Part shown: one piece after another, positions 36,030 to 44,165 of the stretch
Layout of the letters: each line of letters starts with the position of its first letter
How positions within the stretch are numbered: position 1 is the stretch's first letter
Notes under the pieces: model-generated
Told to the model about the DNA's origin: nothing
Seen by the model: only the letters and a program-made list of their open reading frames with translations
The model's database searches: none
Origin: Deltaproteobacteria bacterium
GTDB lineage: Bacteria > Desulfobacterota > Desulfomonilia > Desulfomonilales > Desulfomonilaceae
DNA: 64,000 bases
Direction: 5' to 3'
Assembly (NCBI GenBank): GCA_021777225.1
Contig: JAJYDQ010000011.1
Location: forward strand, 1 to 64,000
Translations under genes and position numbers: made by a program

Positions 36030-36383
36030 GGGCAAGACCTCCTTGATTTTTTTCCGATGGTAAAAGGTTTTCGGTCTTACACTCAAAATCGTCGAGAGCG
36101 TTACTGTAACGGTGAAGCTGTCTGTACTAGAGGCGCAAATAATTTCAGTTGAAAGAAGGCTGCCTCGTTCTAGCCTTTAGCTATTGAAACTGAGTAGAAA
36201 CAAAAATGTTTTCGGCTATGATGCCGACTAATAGGGTTTGCCGAAAATGGAGTGATCTAGCTTTAGATCGTTACGATGGTAATATTTCCGTAATTTGCCG
36301 TCAAACAAAAAAGTTGATCAAGAATAATAATAAGTAGTTTATGTATAAATAGAAATTTTTCTGGTACAAGCTAGGAAGGTCCT
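36030..36383. other. 354-bp divergent control region of the glycyl-radical operon
   Basis: No gene seen. It is rich in inverted repeats: CGTTAC-T-GTAACG (36099-36111), TTTTCGGC/GCCGAAAA (36209-36216 with 36240-36247) and GATCTA/TAGATC (36254-36259 with 36264-36269). These are plausible operator sites for the divergent genes. No sigma54 site was found on the minus strand. Confidence 0.45.
36099..36111. promoter_or_regulatory. Palindrome upstream of the glycyl-radical operon
   Basis: CGTTAC-T-GTAACG is a perfect 6-1-6 palindrome 70 bp upstream of ATG 36029. It uses the same half-site letters as GTAACGTTAC 74 bp upstream of the methyltransferase cluster at 5419. Confidence 0.35.
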
Positions 36384-36755
36384 ATGAAATCTGTAGCTTC
36401 AGTGAATACTAACCTTTATATCCGAGGCATTTCCATGAAAAACTTTGTCGCTTATATAATATGCTGTTGTCTCCTAATTGAGTCTGTCTATGCAGAATCT
36501 GATTGCTATGTGGTGACCGAGGATGCCTTAATTGCGGATTCCCTACAGACATGGGAGATGGCAAATTTGATGCTCAGGAATCAGGAGATGGAAAAACTTA
36601 CCAGATTATCATTGGAAGAAAAAATTGCAGTGCTTAAAAAGGGTGAAAAGATCCATCTTCTGTCGTCGGGAACCACACTCAATGAAATCAGGACTAAAAA
36701 CGGCCAAAAGAGATGGTTTATTGCTATAGAAGTGACAAAACCGTGTCCAGAATAA
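36384..36755 (+). CDS. Small secreted or periplasmic protein, unrecognised
   Basis: Up to 123 residues. The true start may be ATG 36435 (GAGG 7 nt upstream), which gives a clean signal peptide: MKN, a hydrophobic Cys-rich core, and a cut after VYA. ATG 36384, with GGAAGG upstream, gives an unusually long N-region. The mature part is about 85 residues, charged, with an SH3-like stretch near the end and two Cys (SDCY and KPCPE) that could form a disulfide. I do not recognise the family. It is followed by a broken sigma54 activator. Confidence 0.55.
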   Translation: MKSVASVNTNLYIRGISMKNFVAYIICCCLLIESVYAESDCYVVTEDALIADSLQTWEMANLMLRNQEMEKLTRLSLEEKIAVLKKGEKIHLLSSGTTLNEIRTKNGQKRWFIAIEVTKPCPE

Positions 36756-36937
36756 GATAAATTGGGCTCTGGCCAACACTGTCAAGCCGATGAATTTGAT
36801 CCGCGCTTAACCGAACAGCTTTTAGCACCGCAAAAAGTTCTTTACTCAAATTAGTGTTTGTGTTTAGCATTGTTTATATTTAGACACTTGCCGGGTATCA
36901 GGGGCAGTTATCTTCACTTAGCTCAGAAGGTCCTATA

Positions 36938-37619
36938 ATGGGCCAAAATTCGATGCAAGAGGCGTCATCCAAAACCGAAATCTATCGTGACATCGTTATT
37001 GGGGCCATAACGTTAATCGCCCTATATGTGACTCGACTGGATAGCTACCATTTGTTTCACAGTCTCGCCGAACTATTCAGCTTCGCTGTGGTAGGAGGAC
37101 TGTTTGCAGTCACCTGGGCCTCCAAAGGCCGGTTCCTATCCGCGCTTTTCTATAGAATTAACGTTTTTGGAATAACCGTGCACCCCTTCGTGACAGGATC
37201 GAAGACATTCCAGTGCTATTGGAAGAGATCATGCAGCGGCTGGCGGTGGAGTTGCGCCTGTCTCATCTCCCTTATGTCGATCCCGCATTCGCAATTGCGC
37301 TTACGAAGTATGACTGGCCCGGTAATGTGAGGGAGTTGGGAACGTTCTGGAACGCTCATTGATGCTATCCGATGGGCATAGCTTGAGTTTGACGCTCCCT
37401 TACGGTAAGGCAAGTTCTGAGAACTGGTCTCACGTGTCCAGTTTTCCGTTGCAAGAACGCACGCTTTACGACGTGACGGATGAGGTGATCAAATCCCCGA
37501 TTTTGGAGGCGCTCCGACGCTGCGAAGGCAACAGAAGATACGCCGCCCGTATGCTTGGTATAGCCCGTGACTATCTTTATCGGTACATGAAGCGTTTTGG
37601 GATTATGAGCGAAAACTAG
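36938..37619 (+). pseudogene. Broken MASE3/sigma54-activator gene (two frameshifts, internal deletion)
   Basis: The first frame (36938 to about 37183) encodes a MASE3-like membrane segment (HSLAELFSFAVVGGLFAVTW), which then runs straight into GRF and FYRINVF, the middle of an AAA+ domain. The kinase-like or ATPase core in between has been deleted. The reading then continues in a second frame (about 37186-37360: LRDRIEDIPVLLEEI and [10 protein letters not shown]) and, after another frameshift near 37340, in a third (to 37619: NVLERSLMLS and a Fis-type helix-turn-helix, RRYAARMLGIARDYLYRYMK). It is clearly the remnant of an NtrC-type activator and cannot work. Confidence 0.85.
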
Positions 37620-37829
37620 ACTGTGGATCAAGATGATTGACCGATATTAAGACGCTAGGCGCCATTGCAAGCACTTGATAAAACACATATCAAGAATAAT
37701 ATGGTCCGTATGTCGGACACATTTCTCTTTTCTCCTATCAAACCTTTGTAACTCACACCATATTTTGTCACTACACCTAACCATTTAATTAGCCTGGTTG
37801 TTCTGTACAGAGTTCTCTAAGAAGCGCCT

Positions 37830-37845
37830 TGGCATAAAAAATGCT
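37830..37845 (+). promoter_or_regulatory. Sigma54-like promoter before the small helical protein
   Basis: TGGCAT-N5-ATGCT has GG and GC ten bases apart and two departures from consensus. Transcription would start near 37856, about 29 nt before the ATG at 37885. The paralogous gene at 51249 also has a sigma54 promoter upstream. Confidence 0.5.
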
Positions 37846-37884
37846 TAAAGCGTTGCAAGGGTAAAAGAAATTCTTTCTTTATAA

Positions 37885-38148
37885 ATGGGGTCAACAATGT
37901 GTTCAGAAAAGAGAATCGACGATTTGATAGAATCAGGCACGCTCGCTCTTAACTCTGATTTTAATCCAACCGTTTTCAAACGCTGGAGGCTACAAGCGTT
38001 TGATTGTCTGACTACCTTCCTTGGTCCCGATCATTATTATACGAAACATTTTGAAGATTTCGTCAGGCAAGCCCAAAGAATTGACCTTCTTGCGGCATAC
38101 GGCATACTAAGCGCGGTCCAACAATTGTTCGGCGACAATTCAACTTGA
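37885..38148 (+). CDS. Small helical protein, copy 1 of a local family
   Basis: 87 residues (or 83 from ATG 37897). It is acidic, soluble and predicted helical. The core F..WR..A..C (residues 31-41) followed by GPDH.YT..F..FV (47-60) is shared with the protein at 51249-51548, and the two are clearly homologous over about 50 residues. I do not recognise the family. Each copy lies downstream of a sigma54 activator gene (broken here, intact at 48886) and each has a sigma54-like promoter. A role as a small effector or adaptor in that regulon is possible. Confidence 0.6.
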   Translation: MGSTMCSEKRIDDLIESGTLALNSDFNPTVFKRWRLQAFDCLTTFLGPDHYYTKHFEDFVRQAQRIDLLAAYGILSAVQQLFGDNST

Positions 38149-38644
38149 GCGTCAACGGCGGTTACACTTGCGCATGTTTCAGAGGGTAGTTGTCTGTTAA
38201 ACATACCCTAAATTTGTTCCAAAGAGACAGTTGCTTAAGGTAAGGCATGAAGGTCTGAGACTGTAGAACGGTGACAAGAGCTTCTAAAAATGAGGACTAA
38301 TCCACTGCAAAAAATTCAGGAATTCGGTCGGAGCATCTGGTTGGATTTCATCCGGAGAGACATGCAAAGTTTTTCGATGTCCCTGTTGCCCTCACCACGG
38401 TTGAAACCATGAGTTTTGGAGGAAACCTCTAGCCTTAGCTTCAGGTTGTTTTCCCGAATCAAGCGCCGATCGAACGTACCATGAACTCTTGGGACAACAA
38501 GAACTTTGGCGCCATAATTAAGAAGATCAGCAAGATCAGCGCCGCCGGCGCCAATGATGAGATTCAGCGAGATAAGCGTGGCAACCCGACGGGGTTGAAA
38601 GAGATAAGTTCCTCTTGTTTGCTGACGCCTAATCGGAGGTGAAC
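38149..38644. other. About 500-bp gap holding a transaldolase fragment
   Basis: Apart from the transaldolase remnant at 38290-38362 nothing here is recognisable. A minus-strand open frame (38316-38714) overlaps both the remnant and the channel gene and is treated as a shadow. Confidence 0.5.
38290..38362 (+). pseudogene. Transaldolase N-terminal fragment
   Basis: ATG 38290 begins NPLQKIQEFGRSIWLDFIRR, which matches the N-terminus of transaldolase (EFGxSIWLDxIxRD). After RRDM the similarity stops and the frame ends soon afterwards, so only about 24 codons remain. Confidence 0.7.
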
Positions 38645-39772
38645 ATGAAAATCCTGATTGCCGTACTCGGGGGTAGCATCCTGCTACTGTTCCTATGGGA
38701 CGCTTTTGAGACAATTATCCTTCCCCGCCGCGTGACTCGCCGAATTCGCCTTACCCGTCTTTTCTATCGGTACACCTGGCTAGCTTATTCCGCCATAGGT
38801 TCATCTCTGTTAGCAGCAAAGCGTAGAGAAGGCTATTTCAGCTTCTACGGTCCTCTCTCTCTGCTGGCGCTGGTAGGAGTGTGGGCGCTCGGTCTTATAA
38901 TTAGCTTCGGGTGTTTGCAGTGGGCCGGGGGTTCCGGACTTAACGTTCCAGATGATCAGCAGAATTTTATCACAGACCTTTATCTGAGTGGTACAACCTT
39001 TTTTACTCTCGGATTAGGAGATGTTTCACCTCGCACTACTCTAGCGAGACTCGTTGTTGTCCTGGAAGCGGGAATGGGATTCGCTTTTCTGGCTTTGATC
39101 ATCGGGTATGTGCCTCCGCTGAATCAATCTTTTTCACGCCGAGAGGTTGGCATTTCCCTGCTGGATGCGCGAGCGGGCTCGCCTCCGACTGCTGCGGAAC
39201 TTTTACTCCGTCACCGGGACACTCCGGGAATGGAGGCCCTGCGGGAACTTCTTCACGAGTGGGAACTTTGGTCAGCGGAGTTCCTCGAAATCCACCTTTC
39301 TTATCCGGTGCTTGCGTACTTTCGTTCACAGCATGACAACCAGTCCTGGCTCGCTGCTCTAACAACCATTCTGGACACTACTGCGCTTGTCGTGACCGGC
39401 GTGGAGGGCGCCTGTCAGCGTCAGGCCCAACGCACTTTTGCCATGGCGCGACATGCAGTTGTGGATCTTGCCATAATTTTTCAGACTCCTCCCCTCGAAC
39501 CGGCGCGGGATCGGCTTTCTGCAACCGAACTGGTCCATCTACGCTCTACTCTGGCCGCTTCCGGCTTAAGGCTTCGTGAAGGAGACGATGCTGACCGAAA
39601 GCTTGCGGAGCTGCGCGACATGTATGAACCCTACATTTGCGCTCTTTCCAGGTATTTTTGTATAACCCTCCCTCCCTGGATGCATGAAGTGGCGCATCGT
39701 GACAACTGGCAAATGAGTGTATGGGGGCCGCGTTCACGTCCATCTCGCAAACGCGATACAGGGCATTTCTAG
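38645..39772 (+). CDS. Two-pore-helix potassium-channel-like membrane protein
   Basis: 375 residues from ATG 38645 (GGAGG 5 nt upstream; a GTG two codons earlier overlaps it). Two or three N-terminal membrane segments surround a re-entrant pore: SGTTFFTLGLGDVSP, where TLGLGD replaces the TVGYGD selectivity filter of K+ channels. A helix (LALIIGYVPPL) closes the pore. The remaining 230 residues are a soluble helical domain with no RCK nucleotide-binding signature. Similar ion-channel-family proteins exist; selectivity here is uncertain because of the altered filter. It is flanked by gene fragments on both sides. Confidence 0.78.
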   Translation: MKILIAVLGGSILLLFLWDAFETIILPRRVTRRIRLTRLFYRYTWLAYSAIGSSLLAAKRREGYFSFYGPLSLLALVGVWALGLIISFGCLQWAGGSGLNVPDDQQNFITDLYLSGTTFFTLGLGDVSPRTTLARLVVVLEAGMGFAFLALIIGYVPPLNQSFSRREVGISLLDARAGSPPTAAELLLRHRDTPGMEALRELLHEWELWSAEFLEIHLSYPVLAYFRSQHDNQSWLAALTTILDTTALVVTGVEGACQRQAQRTFAMARHAVVDLAIIFQTPPLEPARDRLSATELVHLRSTLAASGLRLREGDDADRKLAELRDMYEPYICALSRYFCITLPPWMHEVAHRDNWQMSVWGPRSRPSRKRDTGHF

Positions 39773-39792
39773 GCCAAAAACAAAGGAGTACG

Positions 39793-39903
39793 ATGATGGC
39801 TCAAATGAGAAAGATCAGGAAGGTCCTGAAGAGTAAACCCACGATTGAAGGAGCGGGAGTTTACCTTCAGCGGGTTTTTATGTTGAGATTTCTTGAATTT
39901 TGA
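39793..39903 (+). pseudogene. Pirin N-terminal fragment
   Basis: ATG 39793, with AAGGAG upstream, gives 36 residues: RKIRKVLKSKPTIEGAGVYL followed by QRVF. This is the start of pirin (K-V-x-x-S-x-P-T-x-E-G-A-G-V-x-L-x-R), then a stop. The rest of the 230-300 residue cupin is missing. The intact ribosome site suggests it is a recent truncation. Confidence 0.75.
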
Positions 39904-39951
39904 ATAAGCCTTATCAAACGAAGCGCACCAGCTATCAAGGAGGCAAAATCA

Positions 39952-40458
39952 ATGGCGGAGAAATCTGATCAGGAGAGCTTTCTCAAGGTGAAACTGAATG
40001 TTAACCGCAAAGAGTACACTGTAGCCGTCCAGCCCGATACTCCACTTTTGTGGGTAATTCGCGATGAGATTGGCCTTACCGGTACGAAGTACGGTTGCGG
40101 TATATCGGTCTGCGGCGCCTGTACCGTGCATGTGGATGGAAAGGCGGTGCGGTCCTGCCGAACTCATGTTTCGGATGTAGTGGGAAAGGAGATCACGACG
40201 ATCGAGGGACTTTCCGCGGACGGGAATCACCCGGTTCAGAAGGCGTGGATCGAGGAGGATGTCCCGCAGTGCGGTTACTGCCATTCCGGCCAGATAATGA
40301 CCGCTGCTGCCCTTCTAGCGGAGAATCCAACACCATCGGACGAGGACATCGACGAGGCCATGTCCAACAACATTTGTCGGTGCGGAACCTATCAGCGGAT
40401 CCGTAGCGCCATTCACAGAGCGTCGGCGATGGCGACTGAAGGAGAGCTGAAAAAATGA
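39952..40458 (+). CDS. 2Fe-2S subunit of a molybdenum hydroxylase (IorA/CoxS type)
   Basis: 168 residues. The first 2Fe-2S cluster uses [16 protein letters not shown] (near 48-65) and the second [10 protein letters not shown] and [12 protein letters not shown] (near 104 and 140), exactly the xanthine-oxidase-family small subunit. It passes electrons from the Mo centre of the next gene product. The gap to that gene is short, and there is no separate FAD subunit nearby, as in isoquinoline 1-oxidoreductase-type two-subunit enzymes that donate to other acceptors. Confidence 0.92.
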   Translation: MAEKSDQESFLKVKLNVNRKEYTVAVQPDTPLLWVIRDEIGLTGTKYGCGISVCGACTVHVDGKAVRSCRTHVSDVVGKEITTIEGLSADGNHPVQKAWIEEDVPQCGYCHSGQIMTAAALLAENPTPSDEDIDEAMSNNICRCGTYQRIRSAIHRASAMATEGELKK

Positions 40459-40516
40459 CCGAGATCATCAACATCGTTCGTTCAGTCAGGTGGCTGAAAC
40501 CTCTGGAGGAAATTCC

Positions 40517-42547
40517 ATGCTGAACCCATTCGTTCGCATCGCCTCTGATGAGACGGTTACGATCATCGTCAACCATTCGGAAATGGGACAAGGGGTATAT
40601 ACCTCCTTGCCTATGCTATTGGCGGAAGAACTCGAGTGCGACTGGAGCAAGATTGTCGTTGAAGCCGCTCCCGTTGATCCATCCTACAATCACACCCAAT
40701 GGGGAGTTCAGGGGACTGGCGGAAGCACGAGTGTGTCAAGCGAGTGGGAACGATTGCGCAAGGTCGGGGCGACCGTTCGTGAAATGCTCATAGCAGCGGC
40801 GGCCGACACGTGGAAGGTGGACAAAGAAAGCTGTCAAGCCCAGAATGGCAGGGTGATCCATTCGAGCGGGAAACACCTCACCTACGGCCAACTTGCCAAC
40901 AAGGCCGCTACAATCGCCGAGCCCAAAGACGTCCAGCTTAAGGATCCATCTGAATTCAAAATTATCGGCAAGCCGCTAAAACGGCTGGATACCCCTGAAA
41001 AGACCAACGGAAAGGGAGTGTTTGGTATCGATGTAAATATCCCCGGTATGCTTGTGGCTGTTGTCTCGCGACCTCCCGTTTTCGGAGGAAAAGTGAGGAA
41101 CCTCAATGCCGATAAGGCAAAAGCCGTTCCCGGCGTCAAGGACGTGGTGCAGGTTCCGTCGGGAGTCGCTGTTGTCGCGAGTGGCTTTTGGGCAGCCAAG
41201 GTTGGTCGGGACACTCTCGAGATCGTCTGGGATGATGGGGACAACGCGACGCTTTCCACAGATGGCATTAGGGAACATTACGCAGAGCTGAGCAAAGCGC
41301 CGGGGATAGTGGCCAGGAAGGACGGTGATCCTCAACAAGCGCTCCAGAAGGCCGCCAAGGTGTTGAGCAGTGAATATGAAGTTCCGTACCTGGCCCATGC
41401 GCCAATGGAGCCCCTGAACTGTGTTGTAGATCTGCGTGCCGACAGTTGTGAGATCTGGACAGGAACTCAGGCCCAGACCCTGCACCGAATCGCAGCGGCT
41501 CAGGTCGCCGGTCTGGATCCCGACAAGGTGAAAATTCACACTACACTTCTCGGTGGCGCGTTCGGACGAAGGGGCAATCCACAAGCTGATTTTGTAGTGA
41601 TGGCAGTTCAGGTGGCAAAGGCGATAGAGGCCCCGGTCAAAGTAGTTTGGACCAGGGAAGACGACACGAGGGGAGGATGGTACCGCCCCATGTGGCACGA
41701 CAGAATCACAGGAGGGATCGATTCCGATGGAAACATAGTCGGCTGGCGTCACACTATTGTAGGCCAGTCAATTATGACAGGAACACCCTCCGAAGCAGTC
41801 ATGGTTTCATCCGACGGAATTGATGAAACATCGGTTGAAGGGGCGAAAGACATTCCATATTCGATACCGAACATTGTCGTCGACTTGCACACCACTAAAA
41901 TAGGCGTGCCAGTGCAGTGGTGGCGTTCAGTCGGCCATTCCCACACTGCTTTTGTAGTCGAGAGTTTCATGGACGAACTGGCGCATGCGGCTTGCAAGGA
42001 CCCTTATGAATTCCGACACAACCTTCTCGCTAACCAGCCGCGACACCGAGCTGTTTTGGAGCTGGCGGCGCAAAAAGCCGGGTGGGGAACTGCGCTTCCC
42101 GAAGGCCATAGTCGCGGCATAGCTCTACATAAGTCTTTTAGCAGCTTCGTCGCCCAGGTGGCGGAGGTCTCTCTAAGCTCATCGGAAGAGGCGCATGTCC
42201 ACAGGGTGGTGTGCGCAATTGACTGTGGGAGGGTGGTGAATCCGAACACTGTAGAGGCGCAAGTACAAAGTGGAATAGTCTACGGACTCTCTGCGGCGCT
42301 TTATGGCGCAATTACGTTGAAAGACGGCAGGGTGCAACAAAGTAATTTTAACAATTACAAGATGTTGACCATGAACAAAGCCCCAAAAGTCGAAGTTCAC
42401 ATCGTGTCGAGCCAGGAAGCGCCGACCGGAGTAGGAGAGCCGGCAACGCCACCAATCGCAGCGGCTGTGGCTAACGCCATATTTGCGCTCACAGGCAATC
42501 GCATCCGGCGTCTGCCTGTTGAAATCAAGGAGTTGAAAAAAGTGTGA
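40517..42547 (+). CDS. Molybdopterin subunit of a molybdenum hydroxylase (IorB type), no Tat signal
   Basis: 676 residues from ATG 40517 (GGAGG 7 nt upstream; a GTG at 40490 is in frame). It is a one-chain member of the isoquinoline 1-oxidoreductase/aldehyde oxidase large-subunit family: SEMGQGVYTSLPMLLAEELE near the start, GVQGTGGSTSV, LGGAFGRRG, and GVGEPATPP near the end. Most IorB proteins begin with a Tat signal and about 40 residues before this point; here the start falls directly at the first conserved block, so the enzyme may be cytoplasmic. Substrate unknown (aldehyde or N-heterocycle). Confidence 0.87.
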   Translation: MLNPFVRIASDETVTIIVNHSEMGQGVYTSLPMLLAEELECDWSKIVVEAAPVDPSYNHTQWGVQGTGGSTSVSSEWERLRKVGATVREMLIAAAADTWKVDKESCQAQNGRVIHSSGKHLTYGQLANKAATIAEPKDVQLKDPSEFKIIGKPLKRLDTPEKTNGKGVFGIDVNIPGMLVAVVSRPPVFGGKVRNLNADKAKAVPGVKDVVQVPSGVAVVASGFWAAKVGRDTLEIVWDDGDNATLSTDGIREHYAELSKAPGIVARKDGDPQQALQKAAKVLSSEYEVPYLAHAPMEPLNCVVDLRADSCEIWTGTQAQTLHRIAAAQVAGLDPDKVKIHTTLLGGAFGRRGNPQADFVVMAVQVAKAIEAPVKVVWTREDDTRGGWYRPMWHDRITGGIDSDGNIVGWRHTIVGQSIMTGTPSEAVMVSSDGIDETSVEGAKDIPYSIPNIVVDLHTTKIGVPVQWWRSVGHSHTAFVVESFMDELAHAACKDPYEFRHNLLANQPRHRAVLELAAQKAGWGTALPEGHSRGIALHKSFSSFVAQVAEVSLSSSEEAHVHRVVCAIDCGRVVNPNTVEAQVQSGIVYGLSAALYGAITLKDGRVQQSNFNNYKMLTMNKAPKVEVHIVSSQEAPTGVGEPATPPIAAAVANAIFALTGNRIRRLPVEIKELKKV

Positions 42548-42588
42548 TATCGGTTTGCTGTCAAGCAAGGAAGAATCGAGGGGAGGTT

Positions 42589-42638
42589 GTTCTTGGAAAC
42601 CCGGAAACGATGGGTTCCCCTAATCCCTCCCCAAGAAC
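42589..42638 (+). terminator. Inverted repeat after the molybdenum hydroxylase genes
   Basis: GTTCTTGG (42589-42596) and CCAAGAAC (42631-42638) form an 8-bp outer stem, with ACCC/GGGT pairs inside. It starts 41 bp after the stop codon. There is no T-run, so termination strength is uncertain. Confidence 0.4.
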
Positions 42639-42859
42639 GGCTCTTACAAAACATTCCTGACATGGCTACGTGTTGAGATCCCAACGGCTACCACCCGAAT
42701 TTTATCTTTCTTTTTCCCCTATGTTGATCTATTTTTAGTTTAAAAATTGCGAACGGCGCATTCCAAGAGACAGGGTTAATTATCTTACTTTTAGTAGCTC
42801 CTATGCATGTCGAAAGTCATAGATGAAAGCTAGACTCCTTTCCCAAAACTTACCGCAAG

Positions 42860-42905
42860 AAACTCTTTCATTTTTGCAACCCCCAAACAGGATCCAGCAT
42901 CCTAA
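42860..42905 (+). pseudogene. Tail of a decayed histidine kinase gene
   Basis: The frame ending at TAA 42905 reads [14 protein letters not shown]-stop, against TFLFTIPRQDSES-stop for the intact kinase ending at 48871. The following 35 bp (42888-42922) match 48854-48888 at 31 of 35 positions, running through the ribosome site into the next ATG. Only the last codons of the kinase survive here. Confidence 0.6.
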
Positions 42906-42922
42906 AAAATGAGGTTGAAATG
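42888..42922 (+). repeat. 35-bp repeat, also at 48854-48888
   Basis: The two copies start with CAGGAT and end with the ATG of the next gene; I count 31 of 35 identical positions. They join a kinase tail to a following regulator gene at both loci, which shows that the two signalling loci descend from a duplication. Confidence 0.75.
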
Positions 42923-43369
42923 CCTACTCGATCTATTTTAAAACCCATCGACATACTGTTGATAGAAGACAACCCAGGTGATGTGCGACTTACTATTGAG
43001 GGGCTCAAGGAAGGGAAAGTACTGAACAACCTGAGTGTCATGAGCAACGGTGTTGAAGCCATGGCGTTTCTCAGACGAGAGGGGACATACGCCAACGCCC
43101 CCAGACCAGAACTGATACTCCTGGATTTGAACCTACCAAGGAAGGACGGTCGCGAAGTTCTTGCAGAGATTAAGAATGATGATAATCTGAAGCGAATTCC
43201 TGTTGTGATATTGACTTCTTCGCAGGCTGAACAGGACATCGTAAAGAGCTACAACCTTCATGCGAATTGTTACATCACTAAGCCAGTAGAGTTAGATCAA
43301 TTTTTGGGCGTGATAAAAAATATCGAACAGTTCTGGCTCACCGTCGTAAAACTGCCTCCAGGGGACTAA
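42920..43369 (+). CDS. Single-domain response regulator (Rcp1/CheY type)
   Basis: 149 residues, one receiver domain and no output. The acidic pocket is EDN in [12 protein letters not shown], the phospho-acceptor is in [13 protein letters not shown], and switch residues appear as ILTSS and [11 protein letters not shown]. This subfamily works with phytochrome- or PAS-type kinases such as the one at 46796, although its original partner kinase here survives only as a tail. A GAGG ribosome site lies 6-8 nt upstream. Confidence 0.9.
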   Translation: MPTRSILKPIDILLIEDNPGDVRLTIEGLKEGKVLNNLSVMSNGVEAMAFLRREGTYANAPRPELILLDLNLPRKDGREVLAEIKNDDNLKRIPVVILTSSQAEQDIVKSYNLHANCYITKPVELDQFLGVIKNIEQFWLTVVKLPPGD

Positions 43370-43370
43370 A

Positions 43371-43462
43371 ATGCTCGAAGACCGAGCTAAAACTTCTTCT
43401 GACAGAGGACAATTCCGCACATGCCCGTCTGATTAAGGAAATGTGTCTGGATTGTGAGGCCG
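43371..43462 (+). pseudogene. Decayed start of a sigma54 activator (copy of 48886-48976)
   Basis: ATGCTCGAAGACCG onward follows ATGCTGGAAGATCG of the intact activator at 48886, including GAGGACAAT and TTAAGGAAATGTG. One inserted base near position 15-20 breaks the frame, and similarity ends after about 92 bp. It is the remnant of an ancient duplicate of the REC-PAS-AAA activator. Confidence 0.75.
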
Positions 43463-43535
43463 TTGCCCTCAGGCTTCTCCTTGGGTTACTTAACCTTGGC
43501 AGTAAGTACCCTAACAAACGAAAGAGAACATTACA

Positions 43536-44165
43536 ATGGATGCCCTGATAAATGCGCTTCTGGTTGGTAATGGCGCCGACTCAATTGCCCATTCCCAACG
43601 GCTTCTGCACGCCGGGGTGAGCGTCGAAAGAATTGTTATTGAAGGCATCGAAGAGGCGATGACCAGCTTGGATGAAAAATGTACGGTATCGCAATTCAAC
43701 CTGCTCGAAATCATGCTGGTGGGAAGGTCCGTAACGGATGTCATGAATTATCTTTATCCGGGCGGGTCGCTGCCTGCGGGATCGAAAGACACAGTCGTTC
43801 TTGCTACCATGGAAGGAGATATTCACGACCTGGGAAAGAACATCCTGAAAACGGTTCTAATGGGCAAAGGATATCGAGTGGTTGACTGTGGAAAGGATTG
43901 TCCTCTCCAGAAGCTGGTAGATGTGTCGGAGAAGGAATCCCCGCTGGCTGTTGGTATCAGCGGGTTGGTAACCTCGATCATTCCGCTTGTCAAACAGGTT
44001 CGAGGCTCTCTGCGAGCACGCGGGCTTGAACAGGTGAAGGTTATGGCGGGTGGAGCCGCTTTAAAGCAGTCTTCTGCCGAGCGGTTACATGTCGATTACC
44101 TGGCCGAAACGGCCTTTGATGGGGCGAACTACCTGGATCGGATCTCAGGAGGCGCAATCCCATGA
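43536..44165 (+). CDS. Methyltransferase corrinoid protein, cluster 2
   Basis: 209 residues. A short cap domain (about 1-80) is followed by the B12 domain with MEGDIHDLGKN (lower-ligand His) and MAGGAALKQ. It is shorter than MtaC and slightly reduced in the cap. Its last 4 bp overlap the next gene (UroD family) and the whole unit 43536-50739 is tightly packed on one strand, so it is expressed as one operon. It carries a methyl group for the UroD protein next door. Confidence 0.9.
   Translation: MDALINALLVGNGADSIAHSQRLLHAGVSVERIVIEGIEEAMTSLDEKCTVSQFNLLEIMLVGRSVTDVMNYLYPGGSLPAGSKDTVVLATMEGDIHDLGKNILKTVLMGKGYRVVDCGKDCPLQKLVDVSEKESPLAVGISGLVTSIIPLVKQVRGSLRARGLEQVKVMAGGAALKQSSAERLHVDYLAETAFDGANYLDRISGGAIP

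Larger units (their letters stand above)
42548..42919. other. 372-bp gap with terminator-like repeats and a kinase remnant
   Basis: The first 100 bp hold an inverted repeat typical of a terminator. The last 35-60 bp are the decayed tail of a histidine kinase gene, described separately. The middle shows nothing. Confidence 0.5.

Noticed and set aside
38316-38714. Minus-strand frame of 132 codons
   Set aside because: It overlaps the transaldolase fragment and the 5' end of the channel gene and shows no family motif; probably a shadow.
43463-43535. Sigma54 promoter directly before the cluster-2 corrinoid gene
   Set aside because: TTGGCAG near 43495 has no GC ten bases after GG.
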